A DNA stretch of 64,000 bases from Lachnospiraceae bacterium (GCA_018056425.1 JAGPFR010000004.1:31394-95393); one strand, 5' to 3'. Counted from the first letter of the stretch, positions 16,945-27,262 are shown. Notes: generated from the sequence alone by a model not told the origin. Numbers and translations are program-made.

Positions 16945-18618
16945 TCAGATTTTCTTTTTAAGTGCTTCAACAAGTTCTTCTATGCAACCGTCTTCAAAGG
17001 GACTTCTTAAGCCGCACTCCTTAAGCATGGGCTCATAGAATTTGGTAGCCGAGAGCTTGCAGAGCTTAAGGTAATCCTCGAATGCTCCTCTGAAGTCCTC
17101 ATCCATTCTGACCTTAAACTGCATTGCACAGATGCTCGCAAGTACATAGTCGATGTAATAGAAAGGATTCTGGAAGATGTGTCCCTGTCTCTGCCAGTAA
17201 CCGCCCTCTCCGAAGAAAGGATCTCCGTCATAATCAAGGTGAGGTCTGTAAGTCTTCTCAAGTTCTTTCCAGACCTGCTTTCTCTCTGCGGGAGTCATTG
17301 AAGGGTTCTCGTATACGATGTGCTGGAACTCATCAACCATACATCCGTAGGGAACGAAGATGATGGAATCCTCAAGGTGCATGGTAAGATAGTCGTCTTT
17401 TCTGTCACCGAAGAACTTCTCCATCCATCCGTAGGTGAAATATTCCATTGACATGGAGTGGATTTCTGCGGTCTCCATGGTGATCTCATTATGCTCTGGG
17501 ATAGGATCGTTTCTGGTAACAAATCCCTGGAATGCATGTCCGCACTCGTGAGTGATAACATCAACATCTCCGCTGGTTCCGTTGAAGTTAGCAAAAATGA
17601 AAGGTGCCTTGTAATCGGGAAGGAATGTCATGTATCCTCCCTGGGTCTTGGTTTTTCTGCCGAGTACATCAAAGAGGTCATACTCTCTCATAAAGTCCAT
17701 GAACTCTCCGGTTTCGGGTGAGAGCTCTCTGTACATCTCCTGACCTGCTGCAAGGATCTCTTCGGGAGTTCCTACGGGTGCAGGATTTCCCTGAGTGAAA
17801 TGCACTTCGTTGTCGTAGTGCTTAAGTGAGTCAACGCCGATACGCTGACGTCTCTTCTCATGGATCATGGTAGCAAGGGGAACGAATGCTTCCTTAACCT
17901 GCTTCCTGAAATTCTCAACCTGCTCACGTCCGTAGCTGTTTCTGTTCATACGCATGTAGGCTAGAGGAATGTAATTCTCATATCCGAGCTCCTTTGCCTG
18001 CTTGGTACGGTTGGCAACCATCTTATCGTAGATCTCGTCGATTTCGCTGGTTTTGCTTTGGAAGAATTCGCTGATTGCCTTCCAGGCTTTCTTTCTTACT
18101 TCTCTGTCCGAGTCGATAGCGAACTTTCTCATGAGGCTGAGGTTATATACTTCACCCTCGAAAGGAATCTTTGCGGTAGCGATGAGCTTGGTATAACGGC
18201 TGATAAGCTCATTCTCTTCCTGAGCAAGCTTAATGATCTTCTCATCAAATGATTTGATGGAAAGCTCCATGCTCTTAAATGCGACGGGGCCGAGCTTTTC
18301 TTCGAACTCAGCTCTGAAAGGTGAATTATAAAGAACCTTGATATATTTGTTGTTACAGTTTGAAAACAGCGGAGTTACTTCATCGTAATAATCATTCTCC
18401 GCATCATAGAACTTATCCGTGGTGTCAACATCGTGACGGATATGAGCTATGGTAAATTCGGTAAAAAAGTGATTGGAAAGCTCGGTTACTTTCTCATGAA
18501 CCGCCCAGGCTTCTTCAAAGCTCTTCGCATTCTTAAGCGCCTCGGTAAGTTCGGTATATTCTTTTACCGCCTTATCGGAATCGATTCTCTCATAAGGGAG
18601 ATCTTTAAACTTCTGCAT
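16945..18618 (-). CDS. pepF: M3-family oligoendopeptidase (PepF-like)
   Basis: A zinc metallopeptidase of 557 residues that cuts short peptides in the cytoplasm. The active-site motif DVITHECGHAFQGFV (HExxH) lies near residue 350, with the third ligand Glu in ETAEIHSMSMEYFTYGW about 25 residues on. The family segments LARKxxxY-like GRKTKTQGGYMTFLPDYKAPFIFANFNGT are also visible. Length fits the pepF branch of M3. The gene starts 3 bases past the stop of the oligopeptide ABC ATPase and ends in a terminator. Imported peptides are therefore presumably hydrolysed by a co-expressed enzyme. Its exact size preference cannot be read from sequence. Confidence 0.95.
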   Translation of the reverse strand: MQKFKDLPYERIDSDKAVKEYTELTEALKNAKSFEEAWAVHEKVTELSNHFFTEFTIAHIRHDVDTTDKFYDAENDYYDEVTPLFSNCNNKYIKVLYNSPFRAEFEEKLGPVAFKSMELSIKSFDEKIIKLAQEENELISRYTKLIATAKIPFEGEVYNLSLMRKFAIDSDREVRKKAWKAISEFFQSKTSEIDEIYDKMVANRTKQAKELGYENYIPLAYMRMNRNSYGREQVENFRKQVKEAFVPLATMIHEKRRQRIGVDSLKHYDNEVHFTQGNPAPVGTPEEILAAGQEMYRELSPETGEFMDFMREYDLFDVLGRKTKTQGGYMTFLPDYKAPFIFANFNGTSGDVDVITHECGHAFQGFVTRNDPIPEHNEITMETAEIHSMSMEYFTYGWMEKFFGDRKDDYLTMHLEDSIIFVPYGCMVDEFQHIVYENPSMTPAERKQVWKELEKTYRPHLDYDGDPFFGEGGYWQRQGHIFQNPFYYIDYVLASICAMQFKVRMDEDFRGAFEDYLKLCKLSATKFYEPMLKECGLRSPFEDGCIEELVEALKKKI

Positions 18619-18621
18619 TAA

Positions 18622-19674
18622 TTAATTCTCCTTAGTCTCCTTGTTTTCCGCAGAGATAGTTTTATCATACAAATGGCAGGCACAGAAATGGCCGGGCTCT
18701 ACTTCCATCATTTCGGGTGCTTTGTTTTTACATATCTCCATACACTTATCGCATCTTGTATGGAATTTACATCCCGAAGGAGGATTTGCGGGTGAAGGGA
18801 TGTTGCCCTGAAGGACGATCCTGTTCATCTTGTAATCCGGATCGGGGACGGGAATCGCGGAAAAGAGTGCGGTTGTGTAAGGGTGAAGAGGATTTGAATA
18901 AATCTTCTCGGTCTCCGCATACTCAACCATGTTTCCGAGATACATAACACCTACGGTGTCGGATATATGTTCTACAACGGAAAGATCATGTGAGATAAAC
19001 AGATATGTCAGTCCGAACTCTTTCTGAAGTTCTCTGAGCAGGTTGATGATCTGAGCCTGAATGGATACATCAAGTGCAGATACGGGCTCGTCACAGAGAA
19101 TGAAATCCGGATTGAGTGCAAGTGCTCTTGCGATACAGATTCTCTGACGCTGTCCGCCGGAGAACTCGTGAGGGTAGCGGTTCTTGTGCCACTCCTGAAG
19201 TCCGCAGGCTTCCATTACTCTGGTAACGTAATCGTCAAGCTCTTCCTTGGGAACAATGCCGTGCTCTCTTACTGCCTCTGCAATGATCTCGCCGATGGGA
19301 AGTCTTGGAGAAAGGCTTGAATAGGGATCCTGGAAAATGATCTGGATCCTGGGACGGAGTTTTCTCAACTCTTCTTTGGATAACTTGAAGATATCCTGTC
19401 CGTCAAAATAAACCTCTCCGTCGGTTTTATCCTGAAGTCTTAAGATAGTTCTTCCGGTTGTTGACTTACCGCATCCGGACTCACCTACAAGGCCCATGGT
19501 GGTTCCCTTCTTGATAACAAAAGAAACACCGTCGACTGCCTTTACATTACCTATGTTCATCTTAAAGAAGCTTGATTTGATGGGGAAGTACTTCTTCAGA
19601 TTCTTGACTACAAGAAGATTCTCACTGTCTTTTTCAGCGCCTTCAAACGGCATCTGATCTTTTACTTCGCTCAT
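18622..19674 (-). CDS. oppF: Oligopeptide ABC transporter ATP-binding protein (OppF-like)
   Basis: The 350-residue ATPase has Walker [22 protein letters not shown]-loop IIFQDPYSSLSPRLPIGEI, signature EFSGGQRQRICIARAL and Walker B FILCDEPVSALDVSIQAQ. The C-terminal oligopeptide-type extension has SGCKFHTRCDKCMEICKNKAP; four cysteines in that pattern commonly bind an iron-sulfur cluster in Opp/Dpp ATPases. HPYTTALFSAIPVPDP is a family hallmark. The start overlaps the oppD stop by 4 bases, so the two ATPases are coupled and probably form the heterodimer energising the OppBC channel. Confidence 0.95.
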   Translation of the reverse strand: MSEVKDQMPFEGAEKDSENLLVVKNLKKYFPIKSSFFKMNIGNVKAVDGVSFVIKKGTTMGLVGESGCGKSTTGRTILRLQDKTDGEVYFDGQDIFKLSKEELRKLRPRIQIIFQDPYSSLSPRLPIGEIIAEAVREHGIVPKEELDDYVTRVMEACGLQEWHKNRYPHEFSGGQRQRICIARALALNPDFILCDEPVSALDVSIQAQIINLLRELQKEFGLTYLFISHDLSVVEHISDTVGVMYLGNMVEYAETEKIYSNPLHPYTTALFSAIPVPDPDYKMNRIVLQGNIPSPANPPSGCKFHTRCDKCMEICKNKAPEMMEVEPGHFCACHLYDKTISAENKETKEN

Positions 19675-20909
19675 TTTAAAAGCTCCTCCGCATTTACGGT
19701 CTTGGGGTATCCGATAACTTCGCCTTCATCAAAAAATCTGTAGCATGATACGAAGTGGGTATCGGAGATCTTGATCTCAGGGGGATAATCTCCTCCTGCT
19801 TCGCCTACCTTTGCTTTACATCTTTCGCACTGCATTTCGCAGCGGTCACGGAAGTAGCAATAGTCCGGCATATCTACGGGGTTGGGAACGCTTCCTTCGA
19901 TGTTATAAAGCGCATCAACCTTCTTACCTACAACAGGCTTGGACTTCATAAGTCCGATGGTATAAGGATGTGCGGGATGATGGAATATATCATCCGCGGT
20001 TCCTTTTTCGATAACGCGTCCCGCATACATAACAACAACATAATCAGCCATGCTGGCAACAACACCCAGGTCATGGGTGATGAGCATAATGGATGAATTG
20101 ATCTTGTTCTTAAGGTCTGCAAGAAGATCAAGGATCTGTGCCTGAATGGTAACATCGAGAGCTGTGGTGGGCTCGTCTGCGATGATAAGCTCGGGGCTGC
20201 ATGCAAGAGCTATCGCGATCATTACACGCTGTCTCATACCGCCGGAAAGCTCGTGAGGATACATCTCATATACGCCCTCTTTATTGGCGATACCTACCAT
20301 CTCAAGCATCTCGAGAGTACGGGCCTTTATCTGCTCCTTGGTCATCTCGGGATGGTGAAGTTCGAGAACTTCGTTAACCTGCATTCCGATCTTAAAGACG
20401 GGATTAAGGCTTGTCATGGGCTCCTGGAAGATCATTGAGATTCTGTTTCCGCGGATCTCCTGCATTTTGGCAGTAGGAGTATTTACGATATTGTATGCGG
20501 TTCCGTCGCCGAGATTAAAACGGATCTCTCCGCCCACGGTCTGTCCGCTGGGTCTCTGGAGAAGCTGCATGAGCGAAAGGCTGGTTACGGACTTTCCGCA
20601 TCCCGACTCTCCTACGACTCCTACGGTCGAACACTTGGGAATATTAAAGTTGATCCCGTCAACCGCTTTTACGACACCAACGTCGGAAAAAAAGTAAGTG
20701 CAGACATTATCGAACTCGACAACGTTGTTCTCATCCTTCATCTTGGTCGTATAAAGTGAAGGATCCTTCTTGGCATTTGCTCTGTCCGCTTCAAGTTTCT
20801 TGGTAACCTTACGGTTAAACTTGGATATCTTTCTGGATTCTTTAGCGGATATATAAGAAGATGACTTTTTTTCTTCTTTCTTTTCTACTTTATCTTTGTT
20901 ATCAGCCAT
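19671..20909 (-). CDS. oppD: Oligopeptide ABC transporter ATP-binding protein (OppD-like)
   Basis: At 412 residues it is longer than the usual 330 or so because of a lysine-rich, probably disordered N-terminus ([11 protein letters not shown]) of about 65 residues. The ATPase core follows: [55 protein letters not shown] and [18 protein letters not shown]. The C-terminal Opp extension is [19 protein letters not shown], again cysteine-rich. [15 protein letters not shown] is typical of OppD/DppD. It pairs with the downstream OppF. The peptide importer is the natural substrate system from the neighbours. Confidence 0.94.
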   Translation of the reverse strand: MADNKDKVEKKEEKKSSSYISAKESRKISKFNRKVTKKLEADRANAKKDPSLYTTKMKDENNVVEFDNVCTYFFSDVGVVKAVDGINFNIPKCSTVGVVGESGCGKSVTSLSLMQLLQRPSGQTVGGEIRFNLGDGTAYNIVNTPTAKMQEIRGNRISMIFQEPMTSLNPVFKIGMQVNEVLELHHPEMTKEQIKARTLEMLEMVGIANKEGVYEMYPHELSGGMRQRVMIAIALACSPELIIADEPTTALDVTIQAQILDLLADLKNKINSSIMLITHDLGVVASMADYVVVMYAGRVIEKGTADDIFHHPAHPYTIGLMKSKPVVGKKVDALYNIEGSVPNPVDMPDYCYFRDRCEMQCERCKAKVGEAGGDYPPEIKISDTHFVSCYRFFDEGEVIGYPKTVNAEELLK

Positions 20910-20938
20910 GATAAACCTCTTACTAAAGCTTATTACTG

Positions 20939-22972
20939 TTATCTCTTGGACTTGGGATCGTATGCATCTCTTAATCCGTCACCTACGAAGTTAAATGCAA
21001 TGACCGTAAGGCAGATAAGAAGACCAACGGGTATCCAGATGTGCTGGTAGTGAGCCATTGCGGTTGCGGATGAAACCGAGTTGATGATCGTTCCCCATGT
21101 TGCCAAAGGATGCTTAACACCAAGACCCAGGAACGAAAGCGTGGATTCTGTAAGAATGACAGAACCCATACCCATGGTCGCTATGACGATCAGCTGTGGC
21201 ATTACGTTGGGAATAAGATGTCTGAAGATCCTCTTACGGACTCTGATTCCGGTTGCCTCTGCAGCGGTCATGAATTCCTGTTCACGAAGTGAGAGGATCT
21301 GTCCGCGCACCATACGTGCAACGCTTGCCCATCCGAGGAATCCCAGTGTAGCCATCATGATCAGCAGTCTTACGTATGTATCCATTCTCAGTGAATCCAT
21401 CGTTGCACCGAGGATGATCATAATGGGAAGTGAAGGCAGGCAGTAGAAAATATCTACCAGTCTCATGATAAGGTTATCAACCCATCCGCCGTAGTATCCT
21501 GCAAGACCGCCCATGATTACTCCAAGGATGATCTCAAGGAAGACAACTACGAAACCTACCATAAGTGATACACGTCCGCCGTACATGATTCTTGCAAGAA
21601 CATCGAATCCATCGCCGTCTGTTCCGAGAACATGTTCTTTGGATGATGAAGCAAACATATCGATGACGTAGATCACCTGATCACAGTTGATGACATATTC
21701 TCCTGTATCTTTCTTGGTGATCTTCAGTTCAGCTTCGGAATACTGAAGATTTCCGTCCTCATCATATACATAAAGACCGTTTTCATCCTGATAAGGGAGA
21801 TTATATACAAGGGTCTCGTTCTTGGAACCTGTCTCAGCCATTTCGGTAACAAGAGCTTCAAGTTCCTTTTTCAATGCATATTCAATACTGTCTTCACCTG
21901 TATATCTTCTAACGGAGAAATTGGAAAGCTCGGCTACTTCATTTCCGTCACCGTCCTGAAGTATAAGGATTCCTTCGGATTCAGTTACTTTGTAAGACTT
22001 GCCGTCAACATCAAAAGTTTTTCCGTCAGTGATATGAAGAAGTGTATTTGCTTTAAGAGAATCGGTTACTTTAACGTCTGATGAAATGGCGTTGAATGTA
22101 AGCTTGGTATAGATCATCGCATCGGATGCACTGCCTGCCGAATATGCATCGTATCCGGAATTGGTTCCGACGAGATAATAGGTCTTACCGCTTACCGCAA
22201 AAGAATAAGCTTTATTCTCGGCAGCCTTTTCAAACGCATCCGCAAAAGACTCGGGAAGCGAATTATCAAACAGAACCACACCATCCAGTTCGGAATAGAT
22301 GTTGTATGATTTGGCAACATCCTTCTCATACAAATATCTGACTCCTTCATATGTGAATGATCCGCCGGTGCGGCTGAAATTATTCGTGAGTGCTTCGAGC
22401 AGGCCTTCAATCTCCTGTCCGGCAAAACTGATGCTTCCGCCCAACATATCATAGACACCGACCAGAGAGCTTCCTTCACCGACGGATGCAATCTTGGATG
22501 CATCTACGGAAGAAAGAACGAAGACATCATCGTTAACTCTGCTGAGAAGAAATGATCCTTCATCGGAAGTGATGATCGCAGCATCTTCCCCTGAAGCAAT
22601 GAGACTCTTTGCCACACTGTTAACGGAAGTGGTTATAGATCTGGGAACGGTAATATCAGCAGATACCGAATAACCGGTGTAGGTGGTCACTTCCTTGGCC
22701 AGAGCATAATTAATATTCTGAGAATCGTATTTATAGAAGATCTCTTTCTGGCCGCAGTGATAAAAAATAGGTCCCAGGAAAGAGAATACGAACATTATGA
22801 TCAGAAGAACGCTTCCGAATACGGCAAGACGGTTTCTGATAAATCTCTTGAAGACCTGTCTGCCGGGAGAGAGAACCTTAACACGGGCAACGTCGTCAAG
22901 TCTGGCAGCGACCTGATTACCGGTGCGTCCGGCCTTCGCTTTTAATATTTCATTTAAATTATATGAAGCCAT
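20939..22972 (-). CDS. oppC: Oligopeptide ABC transporter permease (OppC-like) with a large inserted domain
   Basis: The permease core is typical: cytoplasmic N-terminus ending FKRFIRNRLAVFGSVLLIIMF (first membrane segment, about residues 42-70) and a C-terminal half from about residue 450 with LGTDGDGFDVLARIMYGGRVSLMVGF. It also has the EAA loop FMTAAEATGIRVRKRIFRHLIPNVMP and FLGLGVKHPLATWG. Between them lie about 370 extra residues, hydrophilic and without membrane segments, that should face outside. Ordinary OppC is near 300 residues. The insert may contact the long binding protein. It follows oppB and precedes oppD. Confidence 0.92.
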   Translation of the reverse strand: MASYNLNEILKAKAGRTGNQVAARLDDVARVKVLSPGRQVFKRFIRNRLAVFGSVLLIIMFVFSFLGPIFYHCGQKEIFYKYDSQNINYALAKEVTTYTGYSVSADITVPRSITTSVNSVAKSLIASGEDAAIITSDEGSFLLSRVNDDVFVLSSVDASKIASVGEGSSLVGVYDMLGGSISFAGQEIEGLLEALTNNFSRTGGSFTYEGVRYLYEKDVAKSYNIYSELDGVVLFDNSLPESFADAFEKAAENKAYSFAVSGKTYYLVGTNSGYDAYSAGSASDAMIYTKLTFNAISSDVKVTDSLKANTLLHITDGKTFDVDGKSYKVTESEGILILQDGDGNEVAELSNFSVRRYTGEDSIEYALKKELEALVTEMAETGSKNETLVYNLPYQDENGLYVYDEDGNLQYSEAELKITKKDTGEYVINCDQVIYVIDMFASSSKEHVLGTDGDGFDVLARIMYGGRVSLMVGFVVVFLEIILGVIMGGLAGYYGGWVDNLIMRLVDIFYCLPSLPIMIILGATMDSLRMDTYVRLLIMMATLGFLGWASVARMVRGQILSLREQEFMTAAEATGIRVRKRIFRHLIPNVMPQLIVIATMGMGSVILTESTLSFLGLGVKHPLATWGTIINSVSSATAMAHYQHIWIPVGLLICLTVIAFNFVGDGLRDAYDPKSKR

Positions 22973-23005
22973 GTCTCTTATTATTCCTTTTCTATTCTAT
23001 ATATA

Positions 23006-23995
23006 TCAGCTCAGGCGCACTCTGGGATCAACCGCTGCATAAAGCAGATCGGAGATCAGGTTTCCGAGAAGTGTCAGAACCGAGATAAATGCGAGATAGA
23101 ACATAATAAACGGAATGTCCGCCTGTGTCATTGAATAGTATGAAGCATAGCCGATTCCTCTGATACCGAAGAGCGTTTCGGTAATGAGAGCTCCGGCGAA
23201 GAGGCTGGGAAGCATTCCGCCAAGCATGGTTACAAGAGGAATAAGTGTATTTCTGAAAGCATGCTTTCCGATAACCTTTTTCTCAGGAACGCCCTTTGCA
23301 CGGGCAGTCCTGATGTAATCGGAGTTAAGAACTTCCAGCATATTTGTACGGGTATAGCGCATCAGGCTTCCGATTCCGATAACCGTAAGAGTTACGGCAG
23401 GAAGGATGAAGTGTTTCGCTAAATCCAGGAATTTTCCAAAAGTAGATAAGAACTGATAATCACGGCCCTGCATACCGGTTAGATCCACCCACCCGAGTTT
23501 GACCGCAAATACATATTTAAGAAGTGTCGCCAGGAAGAATGTAGGTAACGAAATACTTACCATGGCGACGACGGTAGTAAAGTAATCCGTGAAACTGTAT
23601 TGCTTTTTGGCCGCTGTTATTCCAAGCGGTATTGCAATTATAACTTCAAAGATAAAAGAAACAAGTCCGAGAGCAAAACTGTACCAAACGGTATCGTTGA
23701 ACTTATCGAGAACAGGGATGGTCCACTGCCAGCTGTCTCCCCAGTTTCCGCGAACCGCACTGCTAAGCCAAACGAAGTAACCCTGTACTACGCCCTTATC
23801 CATTCCGTATTGCGCATTAAGATCCGCAAGCCACTCGGTATAGCTCTTGGTAGCACCGGGACGGGATGCGAGTTCTCTTGCCTTCGTCTCGACAAAGCTC
23901 ATGGGCATGTTATACATCAGCACATAGATGAGGAACATGACGAAGAAAAGAATGAGTACGCTGTACAATAATCGTTTGATTATAAACTTAGCCAT
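23006..23995 (-). CDS. oppB: Oligopeptide ABC transporter permease (OppB-like)
   Basis: Start chosen at ATG 23995 (MAKFIIKRLLYSVLILF), which puts the first membrane helix at the usual place; the ORF extension to 24037 adds 14 non-conserved residues. Roughly 329 residues with six membrane segments. A periplasmic loop carries YGMDKGVVQGYFVWLSSAVRGNWGDS, as in all OppB/DppB proteins. The EAA loop is NSDYIRTARAKGVPEKKVIGKHAFRNTLIPLVTML, and FGIRGIGYASYYSMTQADIPFIM is near the end. It forms the channel heterodimer with OppC. Confidence 0.95.
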   Translation of the reverse strand: MAKFIIKRLLYSVLILFFVMFLIYVLMYNMPMSFVETKARELASRPGATKSYTEWLADLNAQYGMDKGVVQGYFVWLSSAVRGNWGDSWQWTIPVLDKFNDTVWYSFALGLVSFIFEVIIAIPLGITAAKKQYSFTDYFTTVVAMVSISLPTFFLATLLKYVFAVKLGWVDLTGMQGRDYQFLSTFGKFLDLAKHFILPAVTLTVIGIGSLMRYTRTNMLEVLNSDYIRTARAKGVPEKKVIGKHAFRNTLIPLVTMLGGMLPSLFAGALITETLFGIRGIGYASYYSMTQADIPFIMFYLAFISVLTLLGNLISDLLYAAVDPRVRLS

Positions 23996-24079
23996 TTTAA
24001 AAATCCTGCTTTCTAAAACCGGCCCGGAGAGGAGCATGAGCTCCTCTCCAACCGGATGAATGATTAGATTTAGAACTGA

Positions 24080-26398
24080 TTATTTGGTAGCCATGGTGTG
24101 GATCTCAGCATGCCATACCCAGTAAGGAGTCATATCCTGAGCGATGGTATCGATATCGATACGCTCAGTGGAGAAGGTGGTGCAATCCTTTCTCTGATAA
24201 AGAGGAAGCTCGCAGCCCCAATCCATGATGAGTTCCATTGCCTCTTTGTAGATAGCCTTTCTCTCTTCGGTATCAGCGCTTGCACGTCCTGCAGCGATGA
24301 GTTCGTCGAGCTCTGCATCGTCTACTGCATAGTGGTTGGAATTGGTTCCGTTTCCGTGAGCATTCTCACTTGAGTATACCTGAGTCATATCAGGATCCTG
24401 AGTAGCCTGCCAAGCTGCAGCCCACATCATAGCGGTGTTGGACTCAAGTGCATTGTTCCAAACTGAAGTTCCTACGTCGTTAACCTGAAGCTTGATTCCC
24501 ATACTCTCAAGAACTTCGGATGCTGCTACTGCAACACCGTATGCAGGGTGATCCTGCTGTCCCTGTCCGGGGATCATTACTTCATAAGTCTCGGTGAAAT
24601 CGGTGAACTGGCCGGTAGCTTCATCATAGTTGAATCCTGCTGCCTTGAAGAAACCGATTGCAGCTTCCTTAGCTGCTTCATAACGCTGCTCTTCGTTCAT
24701 TGATGCGTCATAGATTGCATTTCCGTCAACGTCTACAGAGTAAGCGGTAACATATCCTTCATCTGCAGGCTGAGGTGCTGCCCATGAAGTGTTGGAGATA
24801 GGATACTGGATAACACCGGCACGATCTCCGTAGTAAGAATTGATAACGGTATCACGATAAACTGAGAAGAGGGTCATGAATCCCTTACGAAGATTCTTGG
24901 AAGCCTCTGAACCGGGCTCACCGTTTACATTAACAAGATCAGCGTTAATTCCGAGATATCCGTATCCACGATAGTCTACAAGAACGGTGGTAATGGTGTC
25001 TCCTACAAGATCTCCGCTGTTAGCGTCCTTGATAGCCTTAACAACATCATCGCTGATGGAAGGAACTGCAATATCGAAGGATCCGGTTACAATACCGGGA
25101 ACATAGTCAGAATCAACAGACTCCTGGAAAAGGAGGTAGTCGGTCTTAGGCTGTCCCTGATAGTAATAAGGGTTAGCCTTAAGAGTAACAACGCCATTTG
25201 AATATCCTTCGAAGGAATAAGCACCGCATCCGAGGGGCTCGCTGTTCTTTGCCTTGATTCCGGAAAGGTCACCCTTTACGAAGCCGAAGCTGTTGTTGTC
25301 GTAATCGTAAAGAGAAGGATCTCCGTAATAGTGAATGGGAGTGATGAAAGCACCGGCGATCTGATAGATAGCGGGAGCATCATACTCGGTCATGTGAATG
25401 GTAAGGCTGTAGTCACCGGTCTTAATAATACCTGAAATGTGATCGGCGGTCTCACCGGTAGATACACCGGTCTCATACTCTGCACCGAGTGCAGCGATGG
25501 TAAGCTGAAGTCTGGTAGAACCTGCAGACTCAACAGACTCAGCTTCTTCAGCAGAATCATAAGAAGCTACGATGGTGTCCCAGAAATCCTGAGCGGTAGC
25601 ATCATCCTCAAGCTCGAAGCCCCAGTTTGCAGCACAAGCAGCTACTGAATCGGAAGCATCGTTGTATCCGTTAGCGATACAGTAATCAACGATCTCCTGA
25701 GCAAAGTCAGCGCCTGCGTTGTTGTTGTAATAATCCCAGAAAGCATTGTACTGATCTTCGGTGTAAAGGTCGGTCTCTTCATATCCCTCTTCACCTGCTG
25801 CGAAAATAACGTTTCCTCTGGAATCCATACCTCCGCGGTAGTCAGCCATTCCCTCGATGGGAAGTGCATAAAGAGTAGCTGATCCGTCGTAAGTAGGATC
25901 GCTTACTACATACATATAGAAAATAAGATCATCGATAGTTGCGGGAGTTCCGTCAGAGAACTTAACATCATCTCTCATGGTGATGTTGTAATCAACTGAT
26001 CCGTCAGCGTTCTGAACAACCTCGATGTCGCCGAGTCCCTTATAGTTATAAGTAGTTCCGTTGTAAACAACGTCCTGTCCTTCGATACCGTCATTGATAA
26101 CAGCTCCGCCACGGTCGGTAGCGCAGATGGTTCCCTGAGTGAGATCTACGATCTCCTGGTCGTAAGCAGTGGTAACGAAGAAAGGGCTGAACTTCTGACC
26201 GAATGTTGATGTTGCATAAACAATGGTAGTGTCCCCCTCAGCGGTCTGAACAGGCTCGGTCACTTCACCTTCCTGTCCCTGCTCCTGCTCGGTTTCAGTA
26301 TCGGGAACGTCCACATTCGCATTGTTCTGACAACCTGCGATCATGGAAAGCGTCATTCCGGCTGAAAGAAGCAGAGCCAATAATTTCTTGCTTTTCAT
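24080..26398 (-). CDS. oppA: Oligopeptide ABC transporter substrate-binding lipoprotein (OppA-like)
   Basis: First gene of the opp-pepF operon, behind AGGAGG. The N-terminus is a lipoprotein signal with lipobox SMIAGC, followed by an acidic Glu/Gln/Thr linker (TEQEQGQEGEV). The SBP_bac_5 fold is seen in DGSVDYNITMRDDVKFSDGTPATIDD, PLGCGAYSFEGYSNGVVTLKANPYYYQG and WNNALESNTAMMWAAAWQATQDPD. At 772 residues it is about 200 longer than standard OppA; extra sequence lies around residues 190-330. It would bind peptides outside the membrane and pass them to OppBC. The 36-base gap to oppB fits one transcript. Confidence 0.94.
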   Translation of the reverse strand: MKSKKLLALLLSAGMTLSMIAGCQNNANVDVPDTETEQEQGQEGEVTEPVQTAEGDTTIVYATSTFGQKFSPFFVTTAYDQEIVDLTQGTICATDRGGAVINDGIEGQDVVYNGTTYNYKGLGDIEVVQNADGSVDYNITMRDDVKFSDGTPATIDDLIFYMYVVSDPTYDGSATLYALPIEGMADYRGGMDSRGNVIFAAGEEGYEETDLYTEDQYNAFWDYYNNNAGADFAQEIVDYCIANGYNDASDSVAACAANWGFELEDDATAQDFWDTIVASYDSAEEAESVESAGSTRLQLTIAALGAEYETGVSTGETADHISGIIKTGDYSLTIHMTEYDAPAIYQIAGAFITPIHYYGDPSLYDYDNNSFGFVKGDLSGIKAKNSEPLGCGAYSFEGYSNGVVTLKANPYYYQGQPKTDYLLFQESVDSDYVPGIVTGSFDIAVPSISDDVVKAIKDANSGDLVGDTITTVLVDYRGYGYLGINADLVNVNGEPGSEASKNLRKGFMTLFSVYRDTVINSYYGDRAGVIQYPISNTSWAAPQPADEGYVTAYSVDVDGNAIYDASMNEEQRYEAAKEAAIGFFKAAGFNYDEATGQFTDFTETYEVMIPGQGQQDHPAYGVAVAASEVLESMGIKLQVNDVGTSVWNNALESNTAMMWAAAWQATQDPDMTQVYSSENAHGNGTNSNHYAVDDAELDELIAAGRASADTEERKAIYKEAMELIMDWGCELPLYQRKDCTTFSTERIDIDTIAQDMTPYWVWHAEIHTMATK

Positions 26399-26470
26399 TT
26401 TTTCTAATCCTCCTAATAAGCATTTCTTTCGACATAAGATCGAAAATATAACACACCTCTGCGGTGAATG

Positions 26471-27013
26471 TTATCCGTTTTCCTTTGCCTCGGCGCATCC
26501 CTTGGCCTTGCCGGCAAGTACGGCAAAAACAAACAAAAATGCGCAGCTTACGGTTATTACGGTATTACGGATCTCAAAACCGTTCCTGACATGCCATACG
26601 ATCTGGCAGACAAGTGATATAAAAGAAAACATCGTATTAAGGAACGCCCAGATAGCTATTCTCTCAAAACCGTGCTTTGTATCTTCCCTCTTCAAAGGTT
26701 CCTTTGCGGTAAGAAATGTGACAAAACCCATGATCAGATGTACATCTCCGAGCAGACACATGATCAGCGGCGCGGATGTATACCATTTATGCATGAGCGG
26801 ATCGGGTATCAAAAGAGGGATCATCGTAAATACGATCTCCATTAATATGAATACGCCGAGAATATTACGGGCTTTTTTTCTGACATCCTCGGGGAGGACA
26901 TAATAAAAGTCAGGGCCTTTGTAACGGGCCGATTTCTTAAGACGTCCCTTCTCATCCCTGATATATTCGACATCATAATCGGAAGTCCGTTCGTTTATCC
27001 TCTCTGAGTCCAT
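26471..27013 (-). CDS. Four-TM membrane protein of unknown function
   Basis: I do not recognise this 180-residue protein. The first 45 residues are hydrophilic and charged (SDYDVEYIRDEKGRLKKSARYKGPDFYYVLPEDVRKKAR). Four hydrophobic segments follow at about residues 50-70, 80-100, 120-140 and 150-170. The cytoplasmic-looking N-terminus with RDEKGRLKK is reminiscent of small Clostridia membrane proteins with no assigned role. The stop is 72 bases upstream of oppA on the same strand. A read-through relation with the opp operon is possible, but no direct functional link is visible. Confidence 0.7.
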   Translation of the reverse strand: MDSERINERTSDYDVEYIRDEKGRLKKSARYKGPDFYYVLPEDVRKKARNILGVFILMEIVFTMIPLLIPDPLMHKWYTSAPLIMCLLGDVHLIMGFVTFLTAKEPLKREDTKHGFERIAIWAFLNTMFSFISLVCQIVWHVRNGFEIRNTVITVSCAFLFVFAVLAGKAKGCAEAKENG

Positions 27014-27213
27014 AACATTAAGACTATATCACAAAAAAATTTACAGAAAAGCCGAAAAAATGCTTATTTGTAGGATTTTGGAAACCTCAGAAAACGTTTT
27101 GTATAAAAATTCATTTTTACCCCTGAAATAACGGGCATTATTCAGTTTTCCGTGGAAACTATGATTAAATTAAAATTTTTTAAATTTCCTGAATATATCG
27201 CATATATGCAAAC

Positions 27214-27243
27214 GGGGACAGTATTCCTGTGGAAACTGTCCCC
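27214..27243 (-). terminator. Hairpin after the FMN-dependent dehydrogenase gene
   Basis: GGGGACAGT/ACTGTCCCC with an extra TTCC/GGAA pair forms a strong stem 20 bases past the stop. The following T content is low (GTTTGCATATATG). Bases 27014-27213 are AT-rich, gene-free spacer. Confidence 0.55.
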
Positions 27244-27262
27244 ATTGACTTTTTGCATGAAA

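Noticed and set aside
16710-16973. 87-residue ORF across element B and the end of pepF
   Set aside because: It overlaps the pepF stop and both arms of the foldback element; its FGQVLGPIVSTGLFGG stretch looks protein-like, but no start, SD or family supports it.
27014-27262. Small-RNA or toxin gene in the AT-rich gap before the FMN gene terminator
   Set aside because: Only one hairpin is seen, explained as the end of the FMN gene transcript; no promoter or ORF.
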